This document shows positions 20,901-31,889 of a stretch of 64,000 nucleotides of DNA, one piece after another. Under the pieces are notes generated by a model, which saw only the letters and a list, made by a program, of their open reading frames with translations, ran no database searches and had not been told where the DNA came from. Source of the stretch: Agapetus fuscipes (taxonomy: Eukaryota > Arthropoda > Insecta > Trichoptera > Glossosomatidae); NCBI GenBank assembly GCA_951799405.1, contig OX637337.1:13142347-13206346 (forward strand), given 5' to 3'. Position 1 is the first letter of the stretch. Each line of letters begins with the position of its first letter. The position numbers were made by a program, and so were the translations under genes.

Positions 20901-23694
20901 TGACTCTGTGCGGCAGGCCTGAATTTGGATCTTGGACTTTAAAAAGTAAAGACCTGACTCGGGGAGCCTCTAGGTTACTTCACAAATTCTGTATTTTCTT
21001 GGGCTTGCATTTGAAATGTTTATTATGATATTCCAGGCTTGCACCATCCTCCTGAGAGGCGCCTCGAAGGACGTGCTTAATGAGACAGAGAGGAATCTCC
21101 AGGATGCCCTGCACGTGGCCAGGAATCTTGTAAGTTCCAACACTTCTATTATCTAGATTTTCAGCAGTAACTTCGTGAAAGTTCATTTTAATAGATTAAA
21201 ATAAAAATTGCTTTGTTTTAATTCACATGAGTTTATTTTTGTACACGACCAGTTTCGGGAGAAGCAGTACCTCCCATCTTCAGGTGTAAATAGAAACTAA
21301 CACAGAATACAAAATTACAAAGCAAGAATTTAAATCCTTGCTTCGTAATTTTGTATTCTGTGTTAGTTTCTATTTACACCTGAAAATGGGAGGTACTGCT
21401 TCTCCCGAAACTGGTCGTGTACAAAAATAAACTCATGTGAATTAAAACAAAGCAATTTTTATTTTAATCTATCCAACACTTCTCTTTATTCATCATCATC
21501 ACTGGCATTTTCCAAGACTTTTTTATTTGTGTAGCAAAATTTCTTACACTAGAGCCTTTCTAGGATGACTTCTATGATGTTTGGGAAGAATTTCTGGAAA
21601 TATATTTGTTTGTACATGAACATACAGGATTGAGCTGGCTCTGTATCTATGTACAGGATTTGGCGATACGATGGCAGACGTATGATGTGCATGTGTGGCT
21701 CTTGTTTATTATATTTCCGCTAAGTTATCATCTGAATGTAAAAACCCGTATCCCGTACTTTCGGATGGGTACGGTATTAAAACAAAAAACCTGCTTAGAT
21801 CATAGAGTAAAAAATCTGAATTTCAAAATGCCCAACAAGTGGATTCTTGAGTGCACCGTATGAGTTATAATATTGTGTATGATGGGCTGAACAAAGTTGT
21901 GGCAGACTGTCTTATAGTAAGAGGAAGGGTTCGACAAGCGGTCCTGGTTGTGGTTGATCAAGGAGGAATTTAGACCGGTTTGTAGTCCAGTGGCAACACT
22001 TCGAACTCGTAAATGGAAGGTTGTGGGTACGAATCCCGGCGGAACACAAAAAATATACCATTTAATTTTTAAATATGCTCTTCGCTGGGTTAAAAAAATC
22101 ATAAAACCTTTACCAAAGATCGGTCATTAAAAGGTCCATCCAGCCTTACAGCAACTGGGTCTTGCTTGAGTATTGGCGCTCTGTAGCGTCGACCAAGCTC
22201 GTAAACACCTCTCCGGCACTACAAAAAGTGTCATAGACTCCTAGAGTCTCTGAAATCTAGGGAGTGTCCCGCACAGAATTTCTTAAGAAAAAGGATGCCA
22301 CACTCCATCTTGGGTTGTGATGCTAGTGATGTGTCTGATGATGTTTGTGTGTTGCAGATGTTGTCCCCCAAGCTGGTGGCGGGAGGAGGAGCCGTGGAGA
22401 TGCTGGTGTCCCAGGCGCTGGCCACCTGCAAGGACTTTCCTGACAACTCCCCATACAAGGCTGTGGCGCATGCCCTCGGTAACCAACACCACACAACCTG
22501 AATACCATAATAACACTAAAAAATAAATACTGCGATACTCTTACTTTTTATCATGTTTTGCAGTGTCTTCACTGGCGTAGGGAATATAATGCAATATGCG
22601 TCTTAATGTTTCTAATATCTCAGACTTACTTCTGATCTTTTATGTGCAAACTGTGTAAATAAAAGCAAATAATGTTTAGTTGCGTTATTATTATTTTTAT
22701 TTTTTTTGTATTATTTAATATAACACATTTTGAGTACATTTTTTTTTTAAACTTATATCTATTACATAATAATTCAATAGTTTTATAAGCTGTACCTCAC
22801 CAAAAAGAGGCAAAGCTCTTGTGTGTGGTGTTATATGGGCTAGGTTTACTCAGCCTTGACAAGGAAAAAGTACCAGCTGGGAAAACCCCACTTCAACTAA
22901 AATGCAGGTGTAAACGGCTTTAAATCAATTTAGATGACAGCTGAATGAGGGCGCTGGAACGACTCGCGCCTTCAAACTGCTACAATCAATATTTATTTCT
23001 TGAGCATAATTCTTCTTGAATTTTACCAATTCAGTAAACTTCAGTTGAACTATCAAAATAATAATAAATAATGTAAAACAAGATGGCGGTGTTAGTTACA
23101 ATTTTTACAGCATCTTTTTAGTTAATTTTTAGTTAGCTAACCTTTACCTTCCAAAATATTGGTAGATGGCATGTGCCTCGAACAACTGTCTTCTCTGACG
23201 TTGAAGTTGACGGCCTAAATAAAACAGGCCCATCCCTCTCTTCTATTCTCCATCCCTATCATCCCCCCATCTCAATCTGGATCTTGACACTTATATCCTT
23301 TGAAAATTATATGTTGAAACATTTTTTTTAATTTATAAAATTGGATAACTCTCTTAATATTTTCATGTAATTTACAGAAATAATCCCGCGCACATTGGCC
23401 CAGAACTGCGGCGCCAACACCATCCGCACCCTCACTGCACTCCGAGCCAAGCACACCACCTCCTCAGCCGCCTCCGGTCCCTGCACCTTTGGCATCAACG
23501 GTGAGAGCGGCGACATCGTAGACATGGCGGCGCTGGGCGTGTGGGAGCCCCTCAGCGTCAAGCTGCAGACCTACAAGACCGCCGTGGAGACCGCCATCCT
23601 GCTGCTGAGGATCGACGACATTGTCTCTGGCTCCAAGAAGCGGGAGAATGCGGGAGAAGGCGCTGCACCCTCGCAGATGGCCAATATGGAGTAA
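14934..23694 (+). CDS. CCT3: T-complex protein 1 subunit gamma (chaperonin CCT3), complete, 11 coding exons
   Basis: Exons: 14934-14967, 15044-15105, 15341-15517, 16354-16551, 17091-17215, 17946-18141, 18698-18852, 19590-19758, 21037-21129, 22358-22478, 23378-23694. All introns are GT-AG and all phases fit; the total is 1647 bp, 548 aa, the usual CCT3 length. It is one of eight subunits of the cytosolic TRiC/CCT ring that folds actin, tubulin and other clients using ATP. Visible motifs: [13 protein letters not shown] and MTNDGNAIL (TCP-1 signatures), [14 protein letters not shown] (ATP site), the gamma-type segment [38 protein letters not shown], the apical/intermediate return [15 protein letters not shown], and LRIDDIVSG near the end. 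Introns carry many repeats (foldback, nested MITEs, SINEs, a palindrome), but no exon is broken. Confidence 0.97.
16072..16130. repeat. Two adjacent perfect palindromes in CCT3 intron 3
   Basis: A 17-bp arm CTTACAAAGACTGACAT with a 2-base loop and its exact inverse spans 16072-16107. It is followed by the self-complementary 20-mer GGAAAATAGATCTATTTTCC at 16111-16130. Just upstream is a single arm of the long-TIR MITE family (CTTGGCCAGGTTGCTAGGGC), so this may be the centre of a MITE. Read on the sense strand, the first palindrome forms a strong hairpin in the intron. Confidence 0.7.
17268..17640. repeat. Foldback-like pair of 15-bp tandem arrays in CCT3 intron 5
   Basis: The left arm (17268-17385) is built of diverged units of the type AAGTCGGTCACA, ACTTTCGGTCAAC, AACATTTCAGTCACA, ending CACAGCTCCATCACA. 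After a spacer of about 55 bp the right arm runs inverted from TGTGATGGAGCTGTG to five or more clean copies of GACCGAAGTGTCCTT (about 17550-17625). The inverse of that unit, AAGGACACTTCGGTC, matches the unit of the large satellite at 47.5-49.3 kb. The layout resembles foldback elements with tandemly repeated inverted arms. Confidence 0.75.
18216..18386 (-). CDS. Candidate small membrane-protein ORF (56 aa), antisense in CCT3 intron 6
   Basis: ATG at 18386-18384, stop TAA at 18218-18216. The predicted protein starts [20 protein letters not shown], a plausible membrane segment with a positive flank, then a lysine-rich hydrophilic part ([14 protein letters not shown].., ..[20 protein letters not shown]). 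On its strand TAATTGCAG ends three bases before the ATG (CAG|GCGATG), so it looks like the coding exon of a gene with an upstream 5' UTR exon. The layout, a short hydrophobic start after an acceptor, parallels the C18orf32-like gene. I do not recognise the family. A GTGGGT inside could be a donor, so the true C terminus may differ. It could also be chance. Confidence 0.35.
   Translation of the reverse strand: MGIVLLGPFITAAFSILSYKRDKGEKNSRTPKDMVGKKPVTVTKQKHQVPIWSRSI
19817..20508. repeat. MITE (TIR CTAAGGC..TTTCAACGTTAG) interrupted by a second MITE
   Basis: The left part, 19817-19881, and right part, 20443-20508, together give about 130 bp and align along their length with the uninterrupted 139-bp copy at 34317-34455 (shared words TATTTTCAACGTTAGC, GCGTCCTTTT, AAAGTC.CTAT). 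The right TIR is partly decayed (CCAACGTTGAATATACTAG). Lies in CCT3 intron 8. Confidence 0.8.
19882..20442. mobile_element. PIF/Harbinger-like MITE, 561 bp, nested
   Basis: Perfect 17-bp terminal inverted repeats, GGGCCGGTCTTATAAAC and GTTTATAAGACCGGCCC, flanked by a 3-bp duplication TAA (19879-19881 and 20443-20445), the target size and type of PIF/Harbinger elements. Sub-terminal CGGATG/CATCCG-type motifs recur inside. No transposase ORF. Confidence 0.8.
20615..20740 (-). mobile_element. SINE family A, 3' part
   Basis: The inverse of the family A end: ATTTATTTGGTGAGCACTGT, AGCTTGGTCATCGCTGTAG and CGCCAATTCTCAATAAAGAC. Located in CCT3 intron 8. Confidence 0.6.
21191..21472. repeat. 282-bp near-perfect palindrome (two inverted hammerhead-bearing repeats)
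   Basis: Arms of about 141 bp meet at about 21331 with essentially no loop; by eye only three mismatches. Each arm contains the same unit: AATTCACATGAGTTTATTTT, TGTACACGACCAGTTTCGGG, AGAAGCAGTACCTCCCATC and GTGTAAATAGAAACTAACAC. A diverged single unit lies at 30490-30600. Located in CCT3 intron 9. Confidence 0.85.
21238..21290 (-). ncRNA. Hammerhead-ribozyme-like fold (left arm of palindrome)
   Basis: On the minus strand: UACAC (stem I), CUGAAGA core, U, GGGAG..CUCCC (stem II), GAAA, C-UG-G minimal stem III, UC cleavage position, GUGUA (closing stem I). All hammerhead parts occur in the right order, as in type I motifs of Penelope-like elements. One extra U sits between the core and stem II, which may lower or abolish cleavage. 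The right-arm copy (21373-21426, +) has CUGAAAA, a change of the catalytic G8, so it should be inactive. Confidence 0.45.
21955..22220 (+). mobile_element. SINE family A, near full length but lacking the 3' end
   Basis: The head GACCGGTTTGTAGTCCAGTG with GGTTGTGGGTACGAATCCCG (B-box-like), then GCTCTTCGCTGGGTTAAAAA, GGTCCATCCAGCCTTACAGC, AACTGGGTCTTGCTTGAG and GCGTCGACCAAGCTCG. It lacks the AAATAAATCAT end. Confidence 0.75.
22825..22930 (+). mobile_element. SINE family B fragment
   Basis: TTTACTCAGCCTTGACAAGG, ACCAGCTGGGAAAACCCCAC and TTCAACTAAAATGCAGGTGT match the middle of family B. In CCT3 intron 10. Confidence 0.6.
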
Positions 23695-24942
23695 AATTGC
23701 TTAGAAATGGAGGGCATTGAAGACACAATGCATTCTGCCCATGTATTACCAGACAAACTGTGAAAGCTTGCTTACCCTACTTATTTCTGACCCGGCACCG
23801 GATAAAAAATACCATAGACAAACTATGCAGAATGCGTGTAGTGTGAAATGTCTTGATACAACGCACTCTGCCCAGATTGTGTATGTATTACCGGACAGAC
23901 TGTGTGAAAGCTTGCATACAAGAAACTGGGTAGAGTGGAGGCAGAATGCGTCTCGTGTGAAGCAGCCCTAACGGTGCTGATCTATTTTACATCCGTGTGT
24001 TGAATATTCAAATAGGCAAACCCCTCTCATGGTATATTTCTTTTTTTATTGTACTTTTTGAAAAGGATCTATAAGATAACAAAGATTTAAAAATGGGCCT
24101 GTGAATTTAGTCCCTTTTATGGCATTTTACTTCACAGCAGCGATCCCGCTCTGATGAACAAATAAGTTACAACCAAAAAAGGAAATAAGAATTTCCCATG
24201 TGGGTGTATCATAGATTTACACTTTTTAATAAGTAGCATCTAACTTTTTTAACAATTTCACCACGCGAACAAACCCATTTATCACAGCACCTTATGGATA
24301 AGAAATTTGAGCATTTATAATTTCTTAAATATATTTAAAATCAAAATGGTATTCCTGTAAAATTGCCAATTAAATTTTTACCTGAAAATTCATGAAAAGT
24401 CTCCATGAAGATTCAGGGAAATAATCATAGATGGTGCTGCCAGTTATCCCTTTCGTGTATTTTTATCTAGGATTCATTTGAGGTTTGTAACCAAACTCAC
24501 GTACACCTTTTTGCCATCATTGTATTATTATTTGTGCATTTATATAACATAGCTTTGCCAGTTATAATCATTTTATATTTATGTCATGATTCCCACATTT
24601 CGTACTTTATGGTTCTGGCCTGAGACCACAGACAATATTATGTATGTTTAGTCATAGGACTTACTAATTTTATTAATTCACCTATTTTTAGTTTTTTGTA
24701 TTATTTAAATATAAAAACTTATTTTACCAATGTGAGCATTGACTTGCTCAAGTGAAATTCTTATTTTTTCTGGTATATTTTGGTCCCTAAGCAGTATAAT
24801 GTTTGTTGTTTTTTTTTGTCAATGAATAAATTTAGAAATAAACTAAATCAAATACCACCATTACTAAAATATGTATTTTTAAAATAAAGCTTAACCTTTT
24901 TAATAAAAATTGGAAATCTTTTTCTTTATTCTGTTGATAACT
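23695..24942. other. CCT3 3' flank: no gene seen; imperfect direct repeat at 23715-23960
   Basis: After the CCT3 stop, two related segments occur (CATTCTGCCCATGTATTACC with GTGAAAGCTTGC, and CACTCTGCCCAGATTGTG.. with GTGTGAAAGCTTGC), about 150 bp apart. The rest is AT-rich with no ORF of note. An AATAAA lies near 24825. Confidence 0.4.
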
Positions 24943-25377
24943 TTAACTTATCTTTGCAGACTTCCACACAGCATGAGGCTTAGGATATGTCATCTGATTT
25001 CTCACGGCAATAACTGACACTTGAGTGCAGTGTATTCTATAATTTAGATTGTAATTTTTCAAAGTTAAAAGAACCAGATAAGTGTGTTGGTGAAAACCTT
25101 CTGAAAGAGAATAAAGTGTTGACCCAAAATAATCATCATTAGTGTAGCAACTCTTGTTGGGTGCTAGCTTCCTCCACGGCAAGTCTACATCCTGCTTGAC
25201 TGCCATCTTCCAGTTTTGCTGATTGAAGTCGCAACAATCTGCAACACCTTGCAGCCATTGGTTTATTGAGTACAATGCTTTGTGATGCTTTTCATTTGTG
25301 AGAGAAACAAAGTAGAAGAGATCGTTAACATAGTTTATTGATAGAATTACTGATTTTATTTTAATTAATACATTCAC
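24943..25377 (-). CDS. Doubtful 144-codon ORF, convergent to CCT3
   Basis: Open minus-strand frame with a middle part of protein-like composition (KHHKALYSINQWLQGVADCC, then DVDLPWRKLAPNKSCYTNDD) and an AATAAA about 20 bp after the stop. The first 30 residues are AT-rich and look non-coding. No family recognised. It could be a last exon, but I see no decisive acceptor. Confidence 0.15.
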   Translation of the reverse strand: MNVLIKIKSVILSINYVNDLFYFVSLTNEKHHKALYSINQWLQGVADCCDFNQQNWKMAVKQDVDLPWRKLAPNKSCYTNDDYFGSTLYSLSEGFHQHTYLVLLTLKNYNLNYRIHCTQVSVIAVRNQMTYPKPHAVWKSAKIS

Positions 25378-25399
25378 AAATCATAGACTTTATAATAAG

Positions 25400-27090
25400 A
25401 AATCATAAAACTGTCCATTGAGTTATGTGCAGAAAAAATTAAGTTGGATTATGTTGTAGCGACAATATGTAGCTGTGAACAAAGTAAAGTACGTTGAATT
25501 AATTTGTAACAAAACAATTGTGATTTTCATTACTTATGTGCCCATAAATATCAAGAGATCATTCAAGGACGACACAGTAAGGAGAAAGCGCATCTCTAAG
25601 CTCAGAACTTTATGATGACTTTGAAATGGCTTGAAAAAGAATTGAAAACCGTAAACCGAAAGAAAATAATTCAAGTTGACTTTTCAAGATGGTAAAATTA
25701 CAGAATGTAGAGGAATAAATTGAATGATTTTTTTTCAAAATAGAGCAGCTTTAGTCTAATACAGGGTTTGCAGCTGGCAATGTTCATGAGAGAGAGAGGG
25801 ACGGAAGCTCTAAAGAGAATACATAACAATGATAATTTTAAAGGTTTAAATGTCTGCCTGCCTGTCGGGAACAAAATAAAACAGAAAGAGGCCGCGCCGT
25901 GTCTGCCCAGCTGTGAAGTTTGCTCAGGACACACAAACACACATGCGCATGTATACACATGTGTGTCATTCCACACTCCCTCATCACTCTAAAATCTGAA
26001 TGACAGGAGCGGTTCAAGGTGGGAAATATAACGTAGGGAAAAATGAATTGTTTAAACCTGTATCTTTCACTGGAAAAATAAGAAATAATATACTGTGAAT
26101 ACATCCAAACCAGTATTTTGGATTTAAATGATTTGAAATGAAAGTAACGTACAGAGGAACAATGAAATTGGAGTCGTGTGTAAGCCGAGATTTGAGATGC
26201 AGCTGAGAGCTTGTACTGATTATTGTGAGTAATTTATACATTTTTTTATTACTTTGTGATTCCTTGAATAAGATAAAATTGCATTAAAATATTTAACATC
26301 TATCTCTTTATGTACAGAGTTTTTAAGAATTATCCTAGTGTTGCTTATACCTGCAATATTTGTTTATACCTATAAAACAAATAAAAGTATGGAAAATAAA
26401 TCACTCACTAGGGTGCTGTTGTTGCTTCCATACATTTTCCTATTTATATGATGGAGGGGAGCTTACATGATGTTTTATAGTGAAATGTAATACCTTTTAT
26501 GAAATATATTTTCTAATACTTAAGATAATTTTGAAATACCAATTGTCTCCTTAGTTGTCTGCCTCGTTGTCACTCCTCCAGATTTTCTCTTTTCCCTCCC
26601 TACGCCTCTGGTGACATTTTTTTGATTGATCTGGTTGGTTTTTTACTTTTGTTGTATCCCGCACCCCTGGCGGAGGTTCCATTAGTTTGCATGTGTGCCG
26701 TGCATTGCCTGCACTCCAGGCGCTAAACGAAAATCACACCTACGTAGAATAAGGCGGAAAAATACGGCTTACCTCACTTGTACAATGTTAGAAACTTTTA
26801 ATAGTTATTGGGGACATAATTAATATTGTTTTTTTAAATTATTTGTAACGTAGGATATATTTCGCTCTGTTAAGGAATTTTCAAATAAAGTCAGCCACCT
26901 ATGCCTGATTGAAATGATTTATTCAGATATGACGGATATATAGGTAATTTGAATGCTTAATAATCGTTTTATTTTACAATATGTGTGCTAAGGAACCAAA
27001 AGGGACTTTTCTGAGATTTGTTTTAAAAATGTAAATTTCATACACGGCATTACAAAATTCTCTCCGTTTCCATATATTTATATCTTCGCA
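25400..27090. other. AT-rich intergenic DNA, no gene or clear repeat seen
   Basis: Contains a short CA/TG-rich patch (about 25925-25970) and a GC-richer patch at 26560-26740 without a convincing frame. Open frames here are short and of random composition. Confidence 0.4.
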
Positions 27091-27094
27091 ACTA

Positions 27095-27272
27095 AGCTAC
27101 ACATATAGTGTAACTTCTTGCCTGCGTTATCCCCGAAGGGGTCACACGTGGCGATTCGGGACCTATTTATTTTTAGGGTAAGGGGGCCGGTCTCACATCA
27201 ACCACTTTCAGTTGAAGTTGGGGTTTCCCAGCTCCCGGGGGGGCTGGTTCTCATTTCTTGTGAAGACTGAAA
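27095..27272 (-). mobile_element. SINE family B, 3' half
   Basis: The inverse of the family B end: AGCTACACATATAGTGTAAC, TTATCCCCGAAGGGGTCACA, GGACCTATTTATTTTTAGGG, CAACCACTTTCAGTTGAAGT, GGGTTTCCCAGCTCCCGG and TTCTTGTGAAGACTGA. Confidence 0.75.
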
Positions 27273-28348
27273 AAAAAAATTTAGATTTTCCGCCCTTGAT
27301 ACTATTCGACTAATATTTTGTAGGTACGTGAGAAATGAGCAATGGGTGTACTTAAGTGGTCTAATGAATTCTCAATTGCGGAAATTGAAAACTTATTTTT
27401 TTGTAAAGAATTTAAAATACGGATTTTGTCTCAACGTTTTGTCGAAGCCGTATCCGACGTCAATCTTTTTGTTGTAAATCTTAAATCATTATTCATTGCT
27501 TGGGAAGTTGTCCTCTTTTTTGCAGATGAGACCCAGATATCCTTCCATCCCTGTAGGTAATAGTTTGATATATTTTTCACTGCTTAAACAATTTTTCAAT
27601 CTCTGCGTTTCCCATTTTCACCTCGGCGTGTTATTTTACACTCTGCGTGTGCCTGTTACCGTTTCGCCGGCCGCATAATTCCTCTGCGGGTGGGACATTC
27701 ATGAATATTCATAGGCGTGCTCTCCTCAGTACTACGAGAGCGTATAGAGAGCCCCTTGTTACCGGGCCCCATATTATACGTATTATGTTGTGTTAGCTTT
27801 CCGCGAACATATGCGGCGCTTGTGGAGAGGGAATGTTTAGTATATATCATGCAACCCCGACGTGCGAAGTAATCAAGTCATTTTATTAACGAATTCAGAA
27901 TCTGCAACTCAAACACTGCCTTTATAATCTCAACATGGAAATTGAGCAATATAATATTACTTCATTGTAGTTTTTTGTGATATTTTTTGAGATCAGAAAA
28001 AATGTTTCGCAAATACGAAGGGATTTTCTTATTACGTGATTTACAAATCGATGTAGGTAATGATGTCCTAACTGTGAGATAAAAAATGAAATTTATGATT
28101 TATTAATGAAATTTTTAGGTTTGACTAATTTGGAATAAATTTGGTCTATTATATTTTGCAGATTTATATAATAACAAACTAACGTCAATAAGAAATAAAA
28201 ATATAATTATTGGTTTGTGTAATTAACACTGTGAAGATTCATTATTTTACAAAGATTTTGTTCTTCATTTGAAGCACTGTTTATTTTCACTATTGTAAAG
28301 ATTACAAACGTTTTTGTTTTGTCTTTTTCAATAACATCACGCTGCCTT
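27273..28348. other. Intergenic, no gene seen
   Basis: AT-rich with a slightly GC-rich patch at 27640-27850. ORFs at 27342-27560 and 27656-27850 look like chance frames. Confidence 0.35.
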
Positions 28349-28585
28349 AGTTCTTGTTTATCGTATACGCCATTGAGAAAATTTCACATGAGAAATTTTT
28401 GCATGTGAACTGGACCAATGTGTCTTATGAAAACAAGAAATTTATTTAAAAAATATTTAAAACAACTTTCACATTATCGAGTTTTATGGTTTTTCTTAGC
28501 TCAGATTGTGTAAAATTTGATTCATAAGACAACTGCATGAAAAAGTCATATTTGACAAGATTGGCGTATACGATAAACAAGAACT
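28349..28585. repeat. 237-bp inverted-repeat element (MITE) with 24-bp perfect TIRs
   Basis: The ends AGTTCTTGTTTATCGTATAC.. (28349-28372) and ..GTATACGATAAACAAGAACT (28562-28585) are exact inverses over 24 bp. No clear target duplication was found, so the superfamily is unknown. Confidence 0.7.
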
Positions 28586-28891
28586 GGGGGAGCGATCAGG
28601 TAAACAGTAGATAATAAAAATATTTATTCCCTAAAAATGAGAAAACGTTTTACTTTACGATACAAATATATACTTAAACTCCTTTTTTTAATTTGACACA
28701 TGTTTTTTACGTTCCGTAGACTGAAAAGTATTTTATAATAGGTATTTTACAATTCTCTGTATGCTTGTATGATTCTTGATTCTATCATTTGTTTAATTTA
28801 TTAGTAATATATTTATTCATTCTCACTTTTAACATAATATTTAAAAACACATTTAACCTCTATTTGCTTGTCTGCCCGTGCTTACTTATTT

Positions 28892-29353
28892 GTAGAGATG
28901 GGCCGAATGTGGTTTGAACCGAATACGAACTTTGGCCAAACATTCGGTTAAAATAAAAAAATCGGCCGAACTAAAAAAAAATGACGTATTATTGTTTCGA
29001 GATTCTGTTATTTGTTAGAAGAATACTATTTTCTTTTCATTTTTGTTTCAATCTGAAATCTATGTAACAGGGTAGAAGAAGATTTCATTTTTATGAAATT
29101 GTAAGGTGATGCTCACTTGTTCTTACTAAAATAAATGACCATGAGTGAGTACATAAAGGCCTAATTTTTATTTTACGGTTATTATTAAAGATACTATGAC
29201 ATCCAATTATTAACAGTCAAAATGGTGCAAGTAGGTATTTTGTTTTACTTTTTTTTATACCGAATGTTCGGCATTTGAACCGAATTTCGCAGTTCGGTTC
29301 AAGCTGCCGAAATTCGGTTTAACCGAATGTAAAACAAATTTCGGCCCATCCCT
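28892..29353. mobile_element. hAT-like MITE, about 460 bp
   Basis: Ends AGAGATGGGCCGAA and TTCGGCCCATCCCT are inverted repeats like the CAGGGATGGGCCGAA ends of some hAT elements. The flanks ACTTATTT (left) and ACTTATTA (right) suggest an 8-bp target duplication with one change. Inside, TTCGGTT/AACCGAA motifs repeat near both ends. No transposase. Confidence 0.65.
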
Positions 29354-30220
29354 ACTTATTAGCTGTTTTTCTGTCACCCCTTATGTAGCGCGGGTCCGGC
29401 TGCCTAAAAGCTTTTCCCCGGCGCGAATATTTCAACCCTTCTGGATCTAAACATTAAATCATTGTTAGCTACTTGTATATGAGTATGTATGTCTGACAGA
29501 CTTTACTTTAGAAACCAATCCTCAAATGCCGACTTCTACATACTCCTCTACTTATGCTGTTAGGTCTCCTCAAAAATTGTTTACATTCTGGTGTAATTTT
29601 CCACCACTCTTTTATTGGACTCCACACTGTAAAAAAATCTCGGCTATGTGACGTCAGCATAGGAAATTAAAACTCATTTCCCGATAATCAGGGATCTTTT
29701 CTATTTCCCAGCATTGTGAAACGTATGCAGTCACACTAAATGCAGTACGTAGCGCTTTAGTGTCTTTTCATAATAATATTTTCTTGGAGTTATGACTGTC
29801 TGTCGTGTCTCTAGCCCGACCAAGTGACATCTATCAGTACCCAGAGTATAAAACATTGCGTGAATCTCACCTCGATTGTGTTAATAAAATTTAAAAAATC
29901 AAATGTACGACAGCAATCCTATAGAGAGTGATTCAGTTTTCATACATTTTTTCGATTTACGCAATCGAGGAGACTTTCCATAATGTAATAATGTAAATAC
30001 TACACAGATTTAAAATATGCTGAGCCCATTCTTGTTTATTTTAATACGGTTTTAGCCAGTAGCCCAACCCAAGTATAAAAGTAAATGTTCTGACACGACC
30101 ATAGCCTTTTACCAAAAATACTAAATATGGCGTACAGTTTTCTACGGTTTGTGTGAGTAGGTACTAAATATCTGTCTTATAGGCATTCTGTAACAAACAG
30201 GAAAATTGTAACGTCTAAGT

Positions 30221-30411
30221 CCCTTTTCACATGATCCGGTCCGGTGCTGGATCGGAAGTCGCGTAGTGTACCTATGGGGTAGTGTACCGTAGTGTACCGT
30301 GTCGCGTAGTGTACCGTAGTGTAAGCTTTCATATGATGCGGCATGGTTTGTCCGGCGATTTTATTCATTTCGCGACCGGATCCGGACTGAAATCGGATAG
30401 TGTGAAAAGGG
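30221..30411. repeat. 191-bp inverted-repeat element with internal short repeats
   Basis: Ends CCCTTTTCACATGATCCGG and GGATAGTGTGAAAAGGG are imperfect inverses. The interior holds four copies of a GTAGTGTACC word. Elements with similar GTGTGAAAAGG-type ends may include 45222-45390. Confidence 0.5.
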
Positions 30412-30489
30412 GGTAACTCGGAAAACGAAGTGTAAACATAAGTGCTACACGAGGCAAATTACGTTTTATGAATTTCAATCAAATAAATT

Positions 30490-30600
30490 TTGTTGAAATT
30501 CACTTTTTGAGTTTATTTTGTGCACAACTAGTTTCGGGAGAAGTAGTACCTCCCATATTCAGGTGTAGGTAAATTAAAACTAGTAAAGTGAAATCTAAAT
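30490..30600 (-). repeat. Diverged single unit of the palindrome family (decayed hammerhead-like core)
   Basis: Contains GAGTTTATTTTGTGCACAAC, TAGTTTCGGGAGAAGTAGTA and CCTCCCATATTCAGGTGTAG, matching one arm of 21191-21472. On the minus strand the core reads CUGAAUA, with the catalytic G8 position changed. Confidence 0.6.
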
Positions 30601-31394
30601 AAACTGTTTTTTTTTTTAAATCTTTAAATACTGTCGAAAATCTAGATCATAAAATGACGTTTTCCCTGATTCATATCATTGCACTTGGACTTGCTCTCAC
30701 TCAATGTTTGATATCAAAGCTCATGATGTTTTTTTTCAAATATTTACAAACACAAATCATGTGCCAATAATTCAGGCACATGATTTGGAATTCTCTTGAA
30801 GCCATTGTTTGTGTTCAGGGGTGATATTCTGATATTAATTAACACAAGCGCCGTGTCGCTGCGCTCTCCGCCATCACGCCACACTTCCCGCCTCTTTTAC
30901 TGTCAAGTTCCGCCGTGACGCGCGGGAAATCAAATTCAGTGCATTTTTACAAAGCAAGGGACCATAGAGGGCTAGGGGTAGAGTTGCAATCATAGGGATG
31001 GCATGTGGGCGTTCTCTTGGTAAATCCGATATGATTAAAACAATCATGGTCGAAAATCCGTATTTTTGCGCATGTTTTTATCAAAATGCCTTATTTTTAT
31101 GTTTTACCGTGTAAAAATAACAGTCAAAATAAGGAGTATAAGGATCATGGTATTATTTCTTTTCCGTTAAAGTAATGAATTGCACCCGCATTGCACATTT
31201 TAAATCGTTTTAAATATTTGAAGCACTTAAATATTTGACGTTTGTCGTTTATTGCGTCAGTTTTGTTTACGCCATCGCTAGAGATGTGCTGCGCGTAGTG
31301 TTCGTCGAATGTCGATACCTCTGAAATTTGTTTCAAGAAAAGACAAAAACTACTTGATAATTATATTATGTTTTTATTGTAACAATATAATTTG

Positions 31395-31650
31395 AATCTA
31401 TCTATAATCTAAGCTGCAAAGATATGCTAACATTTAAGGCTCAATATTAAATGCATGCCCACAGACAGGCACATGTAGGTTCGCACCTACACATTCTGCA
31501 TGTGTGCATATAAATAAGCAAAACCTCACATGAACATAAACCTTGCAACTGCTGCCGCCGTTCCCTGAACCGGGGTTGCATTGGCAAAAGTGAACCGATT
31601 TTTACAGCACGGGTGGTCAGCCTCATACCAACCTATCAGTCAAGTAGAAT
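31395..31650 (-). mobile_element. LINE 3'-end copy
   Basis: The inverse of the LINE 3' UTR: ATAATCTAAGCTGCAAAGAT, AAATGCATGCCCACAGACAG, ACCTCACATGAACATAAACC, CGTTCCCTGAACCGGGGTTG and GTGGTCAGCCTCATACCAAC. Near complete for the 3' UTR part. Confidence 0.85.
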
Positions 31651-31814
31651 AGAAGCCATTATTACGTTATGACTTCCAAAACAATCAATTAAGTGCTATT
31701 CACTTTTTGACCAATACATTAATAATAATTATATGAAGAATAAATATTGTTTTTTTTTGTGGATGTTAAGCAAATGCAAAATATAAAAGAATTCGCGCTT
31801 TCTATAGCATAGTT

Positions 31815-31885
31815 CAAGTTCACAGAAGGCTCTTGGGTGTGTTTCATACGAAAACAGCGCCCATCAAATAAATCCTCCTAATATA
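31815..31885 (+). mobile_element. SINE family A, 3' end fragment
   Basis: AGAAGGCTCTTGGGTGTG, ACAGCGCCCATCAAATAAAT and CCTCCTAATATAAT match the last 70 bp of family A. Confidence 0.6.
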
Positions 31886-31889
31886 ATCA

